From Bacteroidota bacterium (GTDB lineage Bacteria; Bacteroidota; Bacteroidia; Chitinophagales; LD1): DNA of 64,000 bases. The stretch covers positions 124,001-188,000 of the forward strand of contig JAFDYQ010000004.1 of assembly GCA_018267365.1 (NCBI GenBank), in the 5' to 3' direction. Made by a program: the position numbers and the translations under genes. Under the pieces are notes generated by a model. It was not told where the DNA came from and did no database searches. It was given only the letters and a program-made list of their open reading frames with translations. Below are positions 51,207 through 60,088 of this stretch, one piece after another. The stretch's first letter is position 1, and each line of letters begins with the position of its first letter.

Positions 51207-53762
51207 TTAGTAAGTGATGGTCAGACCTGCCCCCAAACCCATATCGCTGTCGTAGTGCGTGGAGACAGATACGTATTTGTGAAGGATGTACCTCAATCCT
51301 AGCGCGTATTCTTTATCCGTATTGAGCATGATGCTAAATCTAAGCCTCTTAGTCAGTGGCACATCCTCTCTGCTGAGTTGGACGCGCACCTTACCGTTTA
51401 GGTCAACCCTGAGTTCCGCTATGATGAGCATGGGCAACGTGTACTGTACACCGAGCGTTGCGGTGTGGCGGTTATTCTTGTCGCTGATCTGACCGAACAT
51501 GTTCCGGTACTCGTTGCCAAAGATGTTCGGGGCAATAAGATAGTCCAACGGTTCCTTTTTCATGCCAGTGCTCATCGTTTTGTAATGGTAATCGAAGCCC
51601 ACAAAAACATACCACCACTGCATCTTTCCCAAGTAGCGACCTACTGAGGTTTCGCTTTCAAAACCATGACCTGAATGCCATCCCAGGTGCCACATCGTTT
51701 CAATTTTCCATCTCGTATTGGCAAGCATCGCTTCTCCATCGGTTCCGTTGCTCTCCACGCCCGCACGAGCCATAAAATGAAACTCTCTATCGTCGCTAAA
51801 GAGCTTCCTTTGTGCTGCTCTCTTATTAGGCAATTCAGAATTATCGGGCGAATTGGCATAGCTAAATATCCTGCCCATGCCGCTCATCATGTGATAGAGG
51901 ATGTGACAATGAAAGAACCAATCGCCCGACTCTGTACCTGCGAATTCTATCGTGTCGGTTTCCATAGGCATGATGTCCAAAACATTCTTCAGAGGTGCAT
52001 ATTCTCCTTGACCGTTTATAACCCTGAAATCGTGCCCGTGCAGGTGCATAGGATGTCGCATCATAGTATTGTTGTAGAGAACGATGCGGATATTTTCACC
52101 TCGATGTATCAAAATCTTATCGGATTCTGATACGGTTTTGTTCCCGATTGTCCATACGTAACGGTTCATATTACCCGTTAATTCAAAGTAGAATGTTCTC
52201 GTCGGCCAGTTGGGAAGGGTGGTCTTGCTCGGAGCACGGAGCATGCTGTAACTGAGCGTCACCAGATCGGAACTGCCCTGACCCATATCCATGTCGCTCA
52301 TGCTTGAATCTTTAGGCATGGACATATTGGCATGGTCCATGTGCATGTCGTCCATACTGTGTGCTTCATTCTTTTGTTTAGCGGCTTTTCTTGCATGCCG
52401 CTTCTTTTCTGCTCCTGTGATCTCAGGGTACATCACAGTATTCATGTCCATGATCTGATTCTTCATCTCCATGCCATCCATCTTTTTCAGGTTGCCGCTC
52501 ATAGCCATCATGCCATTCATCATTTTCATACCCTCGAAATACTTGAGTTTCTCAAACGGAGTAGCGAAGTGTTTTGTGCCGCTGCCGATCCATAGCGAAG
52601 CATGCTTTGTTCTGTCTTCCGGTGTTACGAGAAACTCGTAGCTTCCATCGTCAGGAATGGTCACTATCACGTCATACGTCTCGGCGACAGCGATGATGAG
52701 CCTATCTACTTCGACAGGTTCTACGTCATTTCCATCGTTTGCCACTACTGTGATCTTGCCTCCAGCCCAAGAGAGCCAGAAGTAGGAAGATGACCCGCCA
52801 TTGACTACCCTGAGCTTTACCTTGTCTCCCACCTTATATTTTGTTTGCACGTTCTCGGACTCACCGTTGATAAGGAACCTGTCGTATGCAACATCGCTCA
52901 CGTCCATAGCTGTCATACGCTTCCATTCGTTTAAGAGCTTTGTTTTAAGCTGGCCCTTTACCATCGCCTCGCCATAGCTTTGAGCGCTGTTCTTGCGGAT
53001 GCTAAACCAGTCTGTCTGATTATGCAGGCTGCGGTCTATCTCGGACGGCTTCATATCAGCCCAATCGCTGAGTACTAACGGCAGTTGCTTCATGTCAGGT
53101 TCTGCTCGCTTATAGAAAATCAGCGCGCCGTACATTCCGCTCTGCTCCTGAACTTTGGTGTGCGAGTGATACCAGTACGTACCATTCTGAACTACAGGAA
53201 ATTTAAAAAGATGCGTCTGGCCTGCCTTGATCGGTGCGGTAGTCAGGTAAGGCACCCCGTCAAACTGGTTTGGCAGTATGATGCCGTGCCAATGGATGGA
53301 GGTTTCATGACGCATCTTGTTATGGACGTATATCTCCGCCGTATCTCCCTCTGTGAAGTATAGGGTCGGAGCCGGAATGGAACCGTTTATCGCGATGGCA
53401 TGTCTTTTCCTTCCCGTATAGTTTACGATAGTGTCGTCTACGTAAAGGTCGTACCGCACGGTATGAGGAGACTCTGACTTAATCACTTTTCCAGTTGGGT
53501 TAGAAGTGACGGTCCTTTCCTCCCGTCTCGTTTCCCCTCGAATCGGCAGCATATTTTCGGAATCTTTAAACTTAGAGCTATCTCCTGCTTCCGCGCTCAC
53601 TTCCTTTGCTCCCCGCGCCATACGGCGCATATCTGCTTTGGTCGTTTTACGTTTTGAAGCATTGTCGCCTTTTGACCCTCCCATCTCCATACCCTTCATG
53701 TCCATTTGGGCATGAGCACAGAGTGAGATGAGCATTGCTGTCAGGACAAGAACCTTTCCCAT
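51207..53762 (-). CDS. copA: Multicopper oxidase (CopA-like) with C-terminal outer-membrane barrel-like domain
   Basis: 851 residues, longer than usual CopA (about 600). Signal peptide, then cupredoxin domains with the copper motifs HWHGIIL (type 2/3), YWYHSHTKVQEQSGMYG, HPMHLHGHDF and DWFFHCHILYHMMSGMG. Met-rich stretches (KMMNGMMAMSG and HSMDDMHMDHANMSM) lie between them. After about 670 the sequence changes to strand-rich CopB-like sequence (MWHLGWHSGHGF, YVFVGFDYHYK, LSREDVPLTKRLRFSI, ending GAGLTITY). Oxidises and sequesters copper in the periplasm; the tail may tether it to the outer membrane. Confidence 0.88.
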   Translation of the reverse strand: MGKVLVLTAMLISLCAHAQMDMKGMEMGGSKGDNASKRKTTKADMRRMARGAKEVSAEAGDSSKFKDSENMLPIRGETRREERTVTSNPTGKVIKSESPHTVRYDLYVDDTIVNYTGRKRHAIAINGSIPAPTLYFTEGDTAEIYVHNKMRHETSIHWHGIILPNQFDGVPYLTTAPIKAGQTHLFKFPVVQNGTYWYHSHTKVQEQSGMYGALIFYKRAEPDMKQLPLVLSDWADMKPSEIDRSLHNQTDWFSIRKNSAQSYGEAMVKGQLKTKLLNEWKRMTAMDVSDVAYDRFLINGESENVQTKYKVGDKVKLRVVNGGSSSYFWLSWAGGKITVVANDGNDVEPVEVDRLIIAVAETYDVIVTIPDDGSYEFLVTPEDRTKHASLWIGSGTKHFATPFEKLKYFEGMKMMNGMMAMSGNLKKMDGMEMKNQIMDMNTVMYPEITGAEKKRHARKAAKQKNEAHSMDDMHMDHANMSMPKDSSMSDMDMGQGSSDLVTLSYSMLRAPSKTTLPNWPTRTFYFELTGNMNRYVWTIGNKTVSESDKILIHRGENIRIVLYNNTMMRHPMHLHGHDFRVINGQGEYAPLKNVLDIMPMETDTIEFAGTESGDWFFHCHILYHMMSGMGRIFSYANSPDNSELPNKRAAQRKLFSDDREFHFMARAGVESNGTDGEAMLANTRWKIETMWHLGWHSGHGFESETSVGRYLGKMQWWYVFVGFDYHYKTMSTGMKKEPLDYLIAPNIFGNEYRNMFGQISDKNNRHTATLGVQYTLPMLIIAELRVDLNGKVRVQLSREDVPLTKRLRFSIMLNTDKEYALGLRYILHKYVSVSTHYDSDMGLGAGLTITY

Positions 53763-53794
53763 ACCAAGTCACTTTTGAACGAACGTTAAGAAAA

Positions 53795-54325
53795 CTATTT
53801 GAGCGTATCGGTGACCTTGCCGCAGGTCGGCATTTGGCTTCCGTAGTACGGATTCTTTATGGCTTCATCCTTGCTGATCCACGAAGCCTTTTGCATAGGA
53901 CAGTACTGTTGGTATGCAGGGCCGTTGTTTGCCTTAAATGCCTTTATGAGTTTCCAGACATTGTTTGAGAATGCGCCGAAGTGCTCCCTCATGTGGTCAA
54001 TGTTTGGCGCTGTCTTAATGTGCTGAGCATCGTAGGCGAGTTTCTCTTGCAACGGCATGTAGAAATTGTGCTCTTGCGCAGACATCTTTTTCATATCCAC
54101 TGCATCGAGGGCTGCCTCAAACTCCTTTGCTTTTGCAGATGCGGCTTTCCCGTTTCCACTGACTAAGGCATCCTTTATTTGATAATAGATTCCGAGAGCG
54201 TCACTGATTTGATGTTTTACAGTGCTATCGGTAGTAGCGAATTCAACGGAGGCTTCCTTTTTGCCTTGTGCGCACGATGACAATGAAATGGCGAATACCG
54301 CCATTATGATAAGTAGGCTTTTCAT
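53795..54325 (-). CDS. DUF3347 lipoprotein, copper-associated
   Basis: 176 residues. Lipobox LSSC (Cys18) and a helical DUF3347 domain ending in QQYCPMQKASWISKDEAIKNPYYGSQMPTCG. The Y-C-P-M and C-G pair near the C-terminus is typical for DUF3347, as in CusB/CusF-linked proteins. Starts MKSLLIIMAV at 54325. Upstream of copA by 32 bp, so probably one operon. Confidence 0.87.
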   Translation of the reverse strand: MKSLLIIMAVFAISLSSCAQGKKEASVEFATTDSTVKHQISDALGIYYQIKDALVSGNGKAASAKAKEFEAALDAVDMKKMSAQEHNFYMPLQEKLAYDAQHIKTAPNIDHMREHFGAFSNNVWKLIKAFKANNGPAYQQYCPMQKASWISKDEAIKNPYYGSQMPTCGKVTDTLK

Positions 54326-54364
54326 GTTATTTATTTTTGACTTGATCAATTCAATTACAAATGC

Positions 54365-54383
54365 GCTTGTATTTCATACAAGC
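54365..54383. promoter_or_regulatory. Inverted repeat GCTTGTAT-TTC-ATACAAGC
   Basis: Perfect 8-bp arms with a 3-base spacer, 40 bp upstream of the DUF3347 start. Candidate operator, for example of the copper operon. No second perfect copy was noticed. Confidence 0.4.
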
Positions 54384-54424
54384 ACCCTGCCACTATTTCT
54401 GTGGCTCTGAGAATTGAGAACAAA

Positions 54425-54808
54425 TCAAATTAGCAATCGCCTGGTGAAGATATACAGACGGCGCGATAGAATGTCGGGAGGATCGCCAGCCGCACTTTTG
54501 TCGGCAACAATGTATGAAAGATAAGGCTGAATGTGTTGCTCTACGAGTAAGGGAGCATAGCTGTCGTCAGCCTTGACCGATTGGGTCATTATTACCTTAG
54601 CCTGCGTCTGGTCTGCACTCTTGCATTTCAGAAACACGTCCTTGCAGCAACCGTTAGGCTTCTCTATCTTTTTGCAGCATCCGGCGTTATGGAATTGAGC
54701 GAGCGTGACGGATTTGAGATGCCCGCCGCAATAATGAAGATTGTACCCCGAACATGCGAATGCTGTCGTGTACGAAAAGAGCAATAATATGGCGAGTAAT
54801 TTCTTCAC
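54425..54808 (-). CDS. HYC_CC_PP-family secreted Cys protein
   Basis: 127 residues. Signal peptide, then YNLHYCGGHLKSVTL, AGCCKKIEKPNGCCKDVFL and DPPDILSRRLY, the conserved HYC / CC / PP blocks. Cysteine-rich, exported, probably metal-binding or redox-active. A paralogue at 59536 has the same blocks, so the pair brackets the copper oxidases. No enzymatic function is known. Confidence 0.82.
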   Translation of the reverse strand: MKKLLAILLLFSYTTAFACSGYNLHYCGGHLKSVTLAQFHNAGCCKKIEKPNGCCKDVFLKCKSADQTQAKVIMTQSVKADDSYAPLLVEQHIQPYLSYIVADKSAAGDPPDILSRRLYIFTRRLLI

Positions 54809-54855
54809 TATGCAAAGGTAAGAGGAAAAATGCGTGCCCCGTTTTATTTCTCAAA

Positions 54856-55587
54856 TTATTTTAACAAAAATAGCATAACGGCACTCATGGCGATCATTAG
54901 GCCGTCTTCTATGATCGTCACCGTGCTCATTGGCAGTTCAAAGACTGCACCGAGGCAGGCGCACTTGATCTTCTTCTTGTCCAATACGCTCTGTAGCACT
55001 CCAATGATGCTTACCGTCATTACAACAAGGGTCACTAAGTTAGTCGCAAAGGGAGCAAAGTTCACGATGAAGCTTATGCTAAGCAAAAGCTCAATAAAGA
55101 CATACATATAACCCCAGTAGTACACGCGCTTGGCAACTATGTCGTACATGGAGTAGCTGTCTGCAAATCCCTTCAAATCGAGCATTTTGAAAAAGGAGAA
55201 TGTCAGAAAGAAACCGCCCATAAAAACCCGCATAGCAAGCATGCCATCAAAACCCTCTCTCGATATTGAAATCAGAGTGGTAACAGAAATGATATACCCA
55301 AAGATGAGAAGGATCGGCTTATAGGTTGCGAACCAAGATTTTTCAGGCTCTGTATATACATTAATCGCGGGAGCAGGTGCTTTCTCCGTTAGTTGGTATT
55401 TAGGATATTCTTTTAGAGCCGCACTAAGAGTTTCAGTCGCAATATGATGACTCATTGTGATATCGGCTTCCCCCTTTTCGAGATTTACCGAAACAGCCGT
55501 AACTCCGGGTACAGCCAAGAGTAGCTTTTGGACTTTCGCTTGGCAGCCCTCACAAGTCATGCCGGATATTTTATAAGTATGTGTCAT
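54856..55587 (-). CDS. HMA domain fused to MauE/DoxX-like membrane protein
   Basis: 243 residues. N-terminal heavy-metal-associated domain: SGMTCEGCQAKVQKLLLAV with CxxC (C12, C15), metal shuttling strand VSVNLEKGEADI. Then four TM helices (about 88-108, 118-140, 155-180 and 190-210) of the MauE/DoxX type, including KCACLGAVFELPMS. Probably hands copper to, or exchanges electrons with, a membrane partner. Transcribed with the DUF305 gene upstream, 7 bp away. Confidence 0.83.
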   Translation of the reverse strand: MTHTYKISGMTCEGCQAKVQKLLLAVPGVTAVSVNLEKGEADITMSHHIATETLSAALKEYPKYQLTEKAPAPAINVYTEPEKSWFATYKPILLIFGYIISVTTLISISREGFDGMLAMRVFMGGFFLTFSFFKMLDLKGFADSYSMYDIVAKRVYYWGYMYVFIELLLSISFIVNFAPFATNLVTLVVMTVSIIGVLQSVLDKKKIKCACLGAVFELPMSTVTIIEDGLMIAMSAVMLFLLK

Positions 55588-55594
55588 TTTGATT

Positions 55595-56068
55595 CTATTT
55601 TTCCAGTTCCTTCAATTTAGCTTTCATCTGCTCTATTTCTTTCTGTTGAGTTTCTATGATTCCATCGGCAAGCTTCTTGATGTCGGGATCAGTGATCGGC
55701 GTTTTCTCTACCATTAAGATGGCAGCTCCGTGATGCGGGATCATTGACTTCAGGAATTGTTTGTCGCCAACTCCGACCTGCTGCCTTATACAGATGAAAA
55801 ATACAACCAGACCTACAACCGCCAACGAGGTGATTGTTAGGTTGAGCTTTTTATTAGGATACATTGCCCGCATCACGAGTAGTTCAATGATGACCATTGG
55901 GGCTGTCATTAAACCTGCCATGTAGAACTGGTTAATATTGATGATTACATTAGGCATCGAATCAACCATTGCGTACATCAGTATAAACATTGAGATGTAC
56001 GACAGAATTACCATAACGAGTAATTTCTTGTATTCGCCCATCCCTTTGTGATCGTGTGTATTTTCCAT
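55595..56068 (-). CDS. DUF305 protein with three TM helices
   Basis: 157 residues from MENTHDHKG (56068); MRV 9 bp upstream is an alternative. Three hydrophobic segments (about 15-35, 45-62 and 70-88) precede a DUF305 domain with DKQFLKSMIPHHGAAILMVEK and IIETQQKEIEQMKAKL. Followed closely by the HMA-MauE gene. The 209 bp upstream hold its promoter, and the AraC gene ends there. Confidence 0.82.
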   Translation of the reverse strand: MENTHDHKGMGEYKKLLVMVILSYISMFILMYAMVDSMPNVIININQFYMAGLMTAPMVIIELLVMRAMYPNKKLNLTITSLAVVGLVVFFICIRQQVGVGDKQFLKSMIPHHGAAILMVEKTPITDPDIKKLADGIIETQQKEIEQMKAKLKELEK

Positions 56069-56277
56069 AACCCTCATGTTTATTATTCTATAATGATTAA
56101 GATATTGCAGCAATGCTATTACAAATTGCCCTTGTTGCATGCTGTGCCAGCACTCCTGCAATCGTAGAACAAAGGTAGTAGGCAAATAGCCCAGGGCGTT
56201 TACCTTATTCTGGAATTGATTTGCACAATTTACTTGGAGTCGCAGGGCAAAGGTGGATCTTCCTCACTCAGCTTCAA

Positions 56278-56838
56278 CTAAAGGTCCTCAATATTCTTGC
56301 GTTCCTTCTTTTTAAGCAGCTTAAAATTGGAAGGTGTAAAGCCGGTGACCTGCTTAAATTGTCGGCTGAGGTATGCAATGCTACTGTAGTTCATCTTTAC
56401 TGCGATCTCACTGAGAGAAAGCTCATCGTAAGCAATTAATTCCTTAACGCGTTCTATTCGCTGGGTGATGAAGTACTTTTCTATTGTAATGCCTTCAACG
56501 GCGGAAAATAAATTGCTCAAATAATTATAATCATGATGTATCTGGCTAGATATATGCTCTGATAGTTTAACGGGCAACTGCTCCTCGGAGTAGTGCACGA
56601 GTTCCACGATAAGGGTTTTGATTTTTTCAATGATCCGGCTTTTCTTGTCATCTATCAGCTCAAAGCCGTATGAAAGCATAATCGTATTAAGCTTTTCTTT
56701 TTGCCCTTCATCCAACTCCTCTTGTATGACAACTTCGCCTAACTCCACACTGGATGGATGAAGCCCGAATTTGACAAGTTCATCCTTCACGACCATTTTG
56801 CAGCGTTTGCAAACCATATTCTTGACGTACAGCTTCAT
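56278..56838 (-). CDS. AraC-family regulator with N-terminal HMA-like sensor
   Basis: 186 residues. N-terminal 70 residues have the HMA fold with KNMVCKRCKMVVKDEL (C10, C13), so it likely binds Cu(I) or Ag(I). The AraC helix-turn-helix domain follows: ELSLSEIAVKMNYSSIAYLSRQFKQVTGFTPSNFK. Probably activates the copper genes on metal binding. Overlaps the T9SS multicopper oxidase gene by 4 bp, which places the regulator with its likely target. This HMA-AraC type is known in Bacteroidota, but its regulation here is inferred. Confidence 0.85.
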   Translation of the reverse strand: MKLYVKNMVCKRCKMVVKDELVKFGLHPSSVELGEVVIQEELDEGQKEKLNTIMLSYGFELIDDKKSRIIEKIKTLIVELVHYSEEQLPVKLSEHISSQIHHDYNYLSNLFSAVEGITIEKYFITQRIERVKELIAYDELSLSEIAVKMNYSSIAYLSRQFKQVTGFTPSNFKLLKKKERKNIEDL

Positions 56839-58556
56839 TGTGCCTTGCTGAATCGGAAGTGACTTGCTTTTTCCTTTTCATCTGTCATTGAAACTATATA
56901 GAGTCCGTCTTGCAATGAAGAAATATCAAGCTGCATGGTTTTTCGCTGGAAGCCTGTTTCGCTCGCAACGATTCTTCCCGCCATGTCCGTTATAGTGAAT
57001 CCATAAATAGGGCTGGAAGATGTCACTTCGAGCACATTTTGAGCGGGGTTCGGGAAAAGCCGGATTTGATTCATTTCTTCATCACGTATGCCAACTGTAG
57101 CCTGCGTTACCAAGAAGCTTCCCATCATTCCGTCGTCCTCATGATGGAGCAGGTGGCAGTGGTACATATAAGGCACTGTTGAATTTGCAAAGGTCTCAAA
57201 CCTAGTGATGAACTTTACGCTATCCTGTGGCATGACTAACACGACATCCTTCCATCCTGTTTCAGTTGCCGTAGGTGATACGCCACCCTTTTCGACAACG
57301 TTAAACTGGACATCATGTATGTGGAACGGATGCGCTACAAGCGTTTTATTGACGAGTACCCATTCTTCGGTAGCGTTCAAATTGACGACCTCGTTTATGC
57401 TATCCATGCTAAAACTCCTATTGTTGATGCCGAATGGCCCATCAGCGCGGTTGGGGCGATCAAGGGGCAAAGAACGGAGAGTGTCAAAGACAAAATACCG
57501 AGTCATGTTTATTGAATCCTCCTGATAGGGATTAAATGGAACAAGCGATGCGGGAATCGTTGTGACGGGATTTACAGTTGCATTCGCTACGGTTACTTTC
57601 AGAATGTTAAAATCAGCACCGTTAAGAAAATTCTGGTTGTAGCCGTCTATGGTATCGTCCTGCATACCCACGATGAGCGACCCGAAAATACCCTGAGGCA
57701 TTTCCGACGCAAAGCTCATCAGGTCAATGGTCTGGCCACTCATCCCCTGAAAGTTCACCAGTATCTCAGACCGCTCGCCGGGAGAAAGCATCAGTCGCGT
57801 CAGTGCAACCGCAGTGTCTTTTAATCCCCCATCTGTCGCAATTTGATAAAAGGTTTGCCCATTTGAAAAACCGAAATTGTATGACCGCATACTGCTTCCG
57901 TTGAGCAATCGAAAGCGTACGACCTGAGCGGGAGCAGAAAACTCAGGAGTCAAAGTGCCATTTACGAAAATGGCAGTGTCCATCTCAGTTGATATGGCGA
58001 TCTGTTGCAAAACATCAAATGCCTTGCTCTGAACGATAAGTGGGATGTCATCTACTCCATAGGTGCTTGGAAGATTTAATGAAGCCTCCGCACTGTCATG
58101 TATTATAATCATCCCAGCAAGCCCCTTTGAGACCTGCGGGTCGGTCTGACCTGCGCCGTGCGGATGATACCAGTACGTCCCAGCCTGATTTCTCACCACA
58201 AAAGAAGGATTCCAAGATGCGTTCGGGGCTATGATCTGATGAGGGCCTCCATCATTTTGTGGTGCTACGTGCAGTCCGTGCCAATGCATTGTAGTAGGAA
58301 TGGAAAGGCCGTTATGCACTGCTAGGGAAATACTGTCTCCTTTATTCAATATCAAGGTGGGTGCTAATAATACACCATTGACCCCATAAGTAGGCGTGGT
58401 CGTTCCCGTATAGAAAACGGAAGTACCGCTTTGTACGTTTAACTGAAAGCTTGTGCCTGAGATTTGTGGTGGAATGGTTAAGCTATTCTGCCCATAGCAA
58501 TGACAAGCTAGCAGAACGCCAAATAATACCGCATAAACTGTCTTCAAATCTTTCAT
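56835..58556 (-). CDS. Multicopper oxidase with T9SS type A sorting domain
   Basis: 573 residues. Signal peptide to YGQNS, then three cupredoxin domains with MHWHGLHV, YWYHPHGAGQ, AHPFHIHDVQF and MYHCHLLHHEDDGMMG. All three types of copper ligand are present, including the M axial ligand. The C-terminus is a T9SS signal: IRLFPNPAQNVLEV and GRIVASETG. It is therefore predicted to be exported to the cell surface or medium, unlike the copA-like oxidase, which has no T9SS signal. Coupled with the AraC gene downstream. Confidence 0.9.
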   Translation of the reverse strand: MKDLKTVYAVLFGVLLACHCYGQNSLTIPPQISGTSFQLNVQSGTSVFYTGTTTPTYGVNGVLLAPTLILNKGDSISLAVHNGLSIPTTMHWHGLHVAPQNDGGPHQIIAPNASWNPSFVVRNQAGTYWYHPHGAGQTDPQVSKGLAGMIIIHDSAEASLNLPSTYGVDDIPLIVQSKAFDVLQQIAISTEMDTAIFVNGTLTPEFSAPAQVVRFRLLNGSSMRSYNFGFSNGQTFYQIATDGGLKDTAVALTRLMLSPGERSEILVNFQGMSGQTIDLMSFASEMPQGIFGSLIVGMQDDTIDGYNQNFLNGADFNILKVTVANATVNPVTTIPASLVPFNPYQEDSINMTRYFVFDTLRSLPLDRPNRADGPFGINNRSFSMDSINEVVNLNATEEWVLVNKTLVAHPFHIHDVQFNVVEKGGVSPTATETGWKDVVLVMPQDSVKFITRFETFANSTVPYMYHCHLLHHEDDGMMGSFLVTQATVGIRDEEMNQIRLFPNPAQNVLEVTSSSPIYGFTITDMAGRIVASETGFQRKTMQLDISSLQDGLYIVSMTDEKEKASHFRFSKAQ

Positions 58557-58592
58557 TGTAGTTTTAAGTTAGCTGCTTTCATGAGACTAATA

Positions 58593-58628
58593 AACGAACA
58601 CTTGCCACGTACATGGCAAATGTCCGTT
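58593..58628. terminator. 36-bp palindrome between the oxidase and thioredoxin-like genes
   Basis: Palindrome centred on GTAC (15 of 18 pairs match) between the downstream end of the T9SS thioredoxin-like gene and the start of the oxidase. It may be a terminator for the former or an operator for the latter. No long T run follows. Confidence 0.45.
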
Positions 58629-58645
58629 ATTCTAATTAACCGTCT

Positions 58646-59449
58646 TTAGTGCGTTACCGTCAGTTTCTGCGACACACTCTTATTGTTCGCGGTTAGACGA
58701 ACTGTATATGTCCCGGCAGGGAGCGCACGAGTATTGAAGGGTATGGCCGCTTGTCCGTTGATGCTCTGAGCCTTCATCACGACTGCTACCTGTTTTCCTG
58801 CCATGTCAGATATATCTATGGACGCAGTTGTTGCCTCTGTCAAAGCAACGTTGATGCTGAGATTATCTACAGCAGGATTGGGAAACACTTTGAAAGATGA
58901 AACATTGTTGGGTAATTCAATAACACCAGTAGTGGCGCTCATCAATCCCATGATGCTGTCCTTGATTGTTGTTGTGTCCGAACTGGAAAACGCTTGCGAT
59001 ACAAACAGTACTCTATGGTCCATGCCTCCAAGTACTACTACTGTAGGCATACCGAATCCTCCATAGTTGGCTACTCCTGCAGCACCGCTATCCATTGGCG
59101 TGTAAATAGTGGAGAGGTTGTTACTTGATACCCACGAAGCTGCATAGGCGCAGGTAGTGCTATTAATGTATGGGAATGCATATCCCTTTACCATCCCAGG
59201 GTGCATATCGTTAATGCCCATTGCCATGTTTTGAAGAATTCTGGCCGGGGGTGGGCATGAACCGCAGTTTGGCATAAAGAAATGGAGGAGGACGGCTTTG
59301 CCTGAGTCAAGATCAGCAAACAAATGGTGCATGTCCGTGCCATTGCAGTCCATCTTATTGAAGTCCAAAGCTGTGTATTGAGCTTTGGTAACAAGCGAAG
59401 AAAACACAAGGACGGCTATAACTAATATTTTTGAGTACGTGCTTTTCAT
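58646..59449 (-). CDS. T9SS-exported thioredoxin-like protein
   Basis: 267 residues from MKSTYSK (59449). Signal peptide to TKAQ, a thioredoxin fold with FFMPNCGSCPPPARIL (CxxC at 62-65, followed by three Pro) and the cis-Pro region GFGMPTVVVLG. A T9SS type A signal follows: FKVFPNPAVDNLSI and SQKLTVTH. A disulphide-active protein exported outside the cell is unusual. It may help fold or load copper enzymes at the surface, but no substrate is known. Confidence 0.82.
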   Translation of the reverse strand: MKSTYSKILVIAVLVFSSLVTKAQYTALDFNKMDCNGTDMHHLFADLDSGKAVLLHFFMPNCGSCPPPARILQNMAMGINDMHPGMVKGYAFPYINSTTCAYAASWVSSNNLSTIYTPMDSGAAGVANYGGFGMPTVVVLGGMDHRVLFVSQAFSSSDTTTIKDSIMGLMSATTGVIELPNNVSSFKVFPNPAVDNLSINVALTEATTASIDISDMAGKQVAVVMKAQSINGQAAIPFNTRALPAGTYTVRLTANNKSVSQKLTVTH

Positions 59450-59535
59450 GTACATAGTTTTTTAGAGGATAAATAATGAATGACTAAAACGCCGAATTAA
59501 TCAGCGTTAGAGAAAAGAGCTTTCTGACTAGGATT

Positions 59536-59925
59536 CTAAATCCTGAAAACTTGATTGAGGAGATATAGATTTAGACTACAGTAGGCGGGAGGCGGGTCAG
59601 TCCACGTCAATATGCGACCGGCCTTATAATTTGACCCAAAAATGGAGCTGTAAAGCAGAACCTCGCTGTTTGAAAAGTTAGTCTTGAAAGAAGGATATGA
59701 GATTGTCTTTTGGATGTTGTGATCTTGAGGTGCCTTTATGAAAGCAACCTTGTCTTGGCAACATCCCTTCTTCATTGTCTTCTTACTGCACGCACAACGG
59801 GTGTTGTTTGAAGAAATCAGTGAAACGCTTTTTACCTTCCCCCCACAATAATGAATATTCACCGACATTCCCATGCAAGGAATCAGGTAACATACAAATA
59901 ATAGAATGGTGGTTATTCTTCTCAT
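59536..59925 (-). CDS. HYC_CC_PP-family secreted Cys protein, second copy
   Basis: 129 residues from MRRITTILLF (59925). Signal peptide, SVNIHYCGGKVKSVSLI, CACSKKTMKKGCCQDKVAF and TDPPPAYCS show the HYC / CC / PP blocks. Paralogue of the gene at 54425. Exported, Cys-rich, probably tied to copper or redox handling. Confidence 0.82.
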   Translation of the reverse strand: MRRITTILLFVCYLIPCMGMSVNIHYCGGKVKSVSLISSNNTRCACSKKTMKKGCCQDKVAFIKAPQDHNIQKTISYPSFKTNFSNSEVLLYSSIFGSNYKAGRILTWTDPPPAYCSLNLYLLNQVFRI

Positions 59926-60007
59926 TATCAAGATAAAGGTACAAATAATCAGCTATAAAGGAAACGGCTCATTATAGTCTTATTCTTCTTCGCTTTTGTA
60001 GAGGGTT

Positions 60008-60076
60008 CCAGGGTACGCCCTGGCAAGATGGCAAATGGATAAAAACACAAAGTGGAATTTCCATTTGCAATCTTGC
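60008..60076. promoter_or_regulatory. Candidate origin of transfer (oriT)
   Basis: Two nested inverted repeats: CCAGGG-TACG-CCCTGG at 60008-60023, then GCAAGATGGCAAATGG (60023-60038) against CCATTTGCAATCTTGC (60061-60076), 15 of 16 pairing, 22-base spacer. It lies 13 bp beyond the relaxase stop. Inverted repeats next to mob genes are the usual setting of oriT. No nic site is identified. Confidence 0.5.
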
Positions 60077-60088
60077 TTCGTCCTAAGC

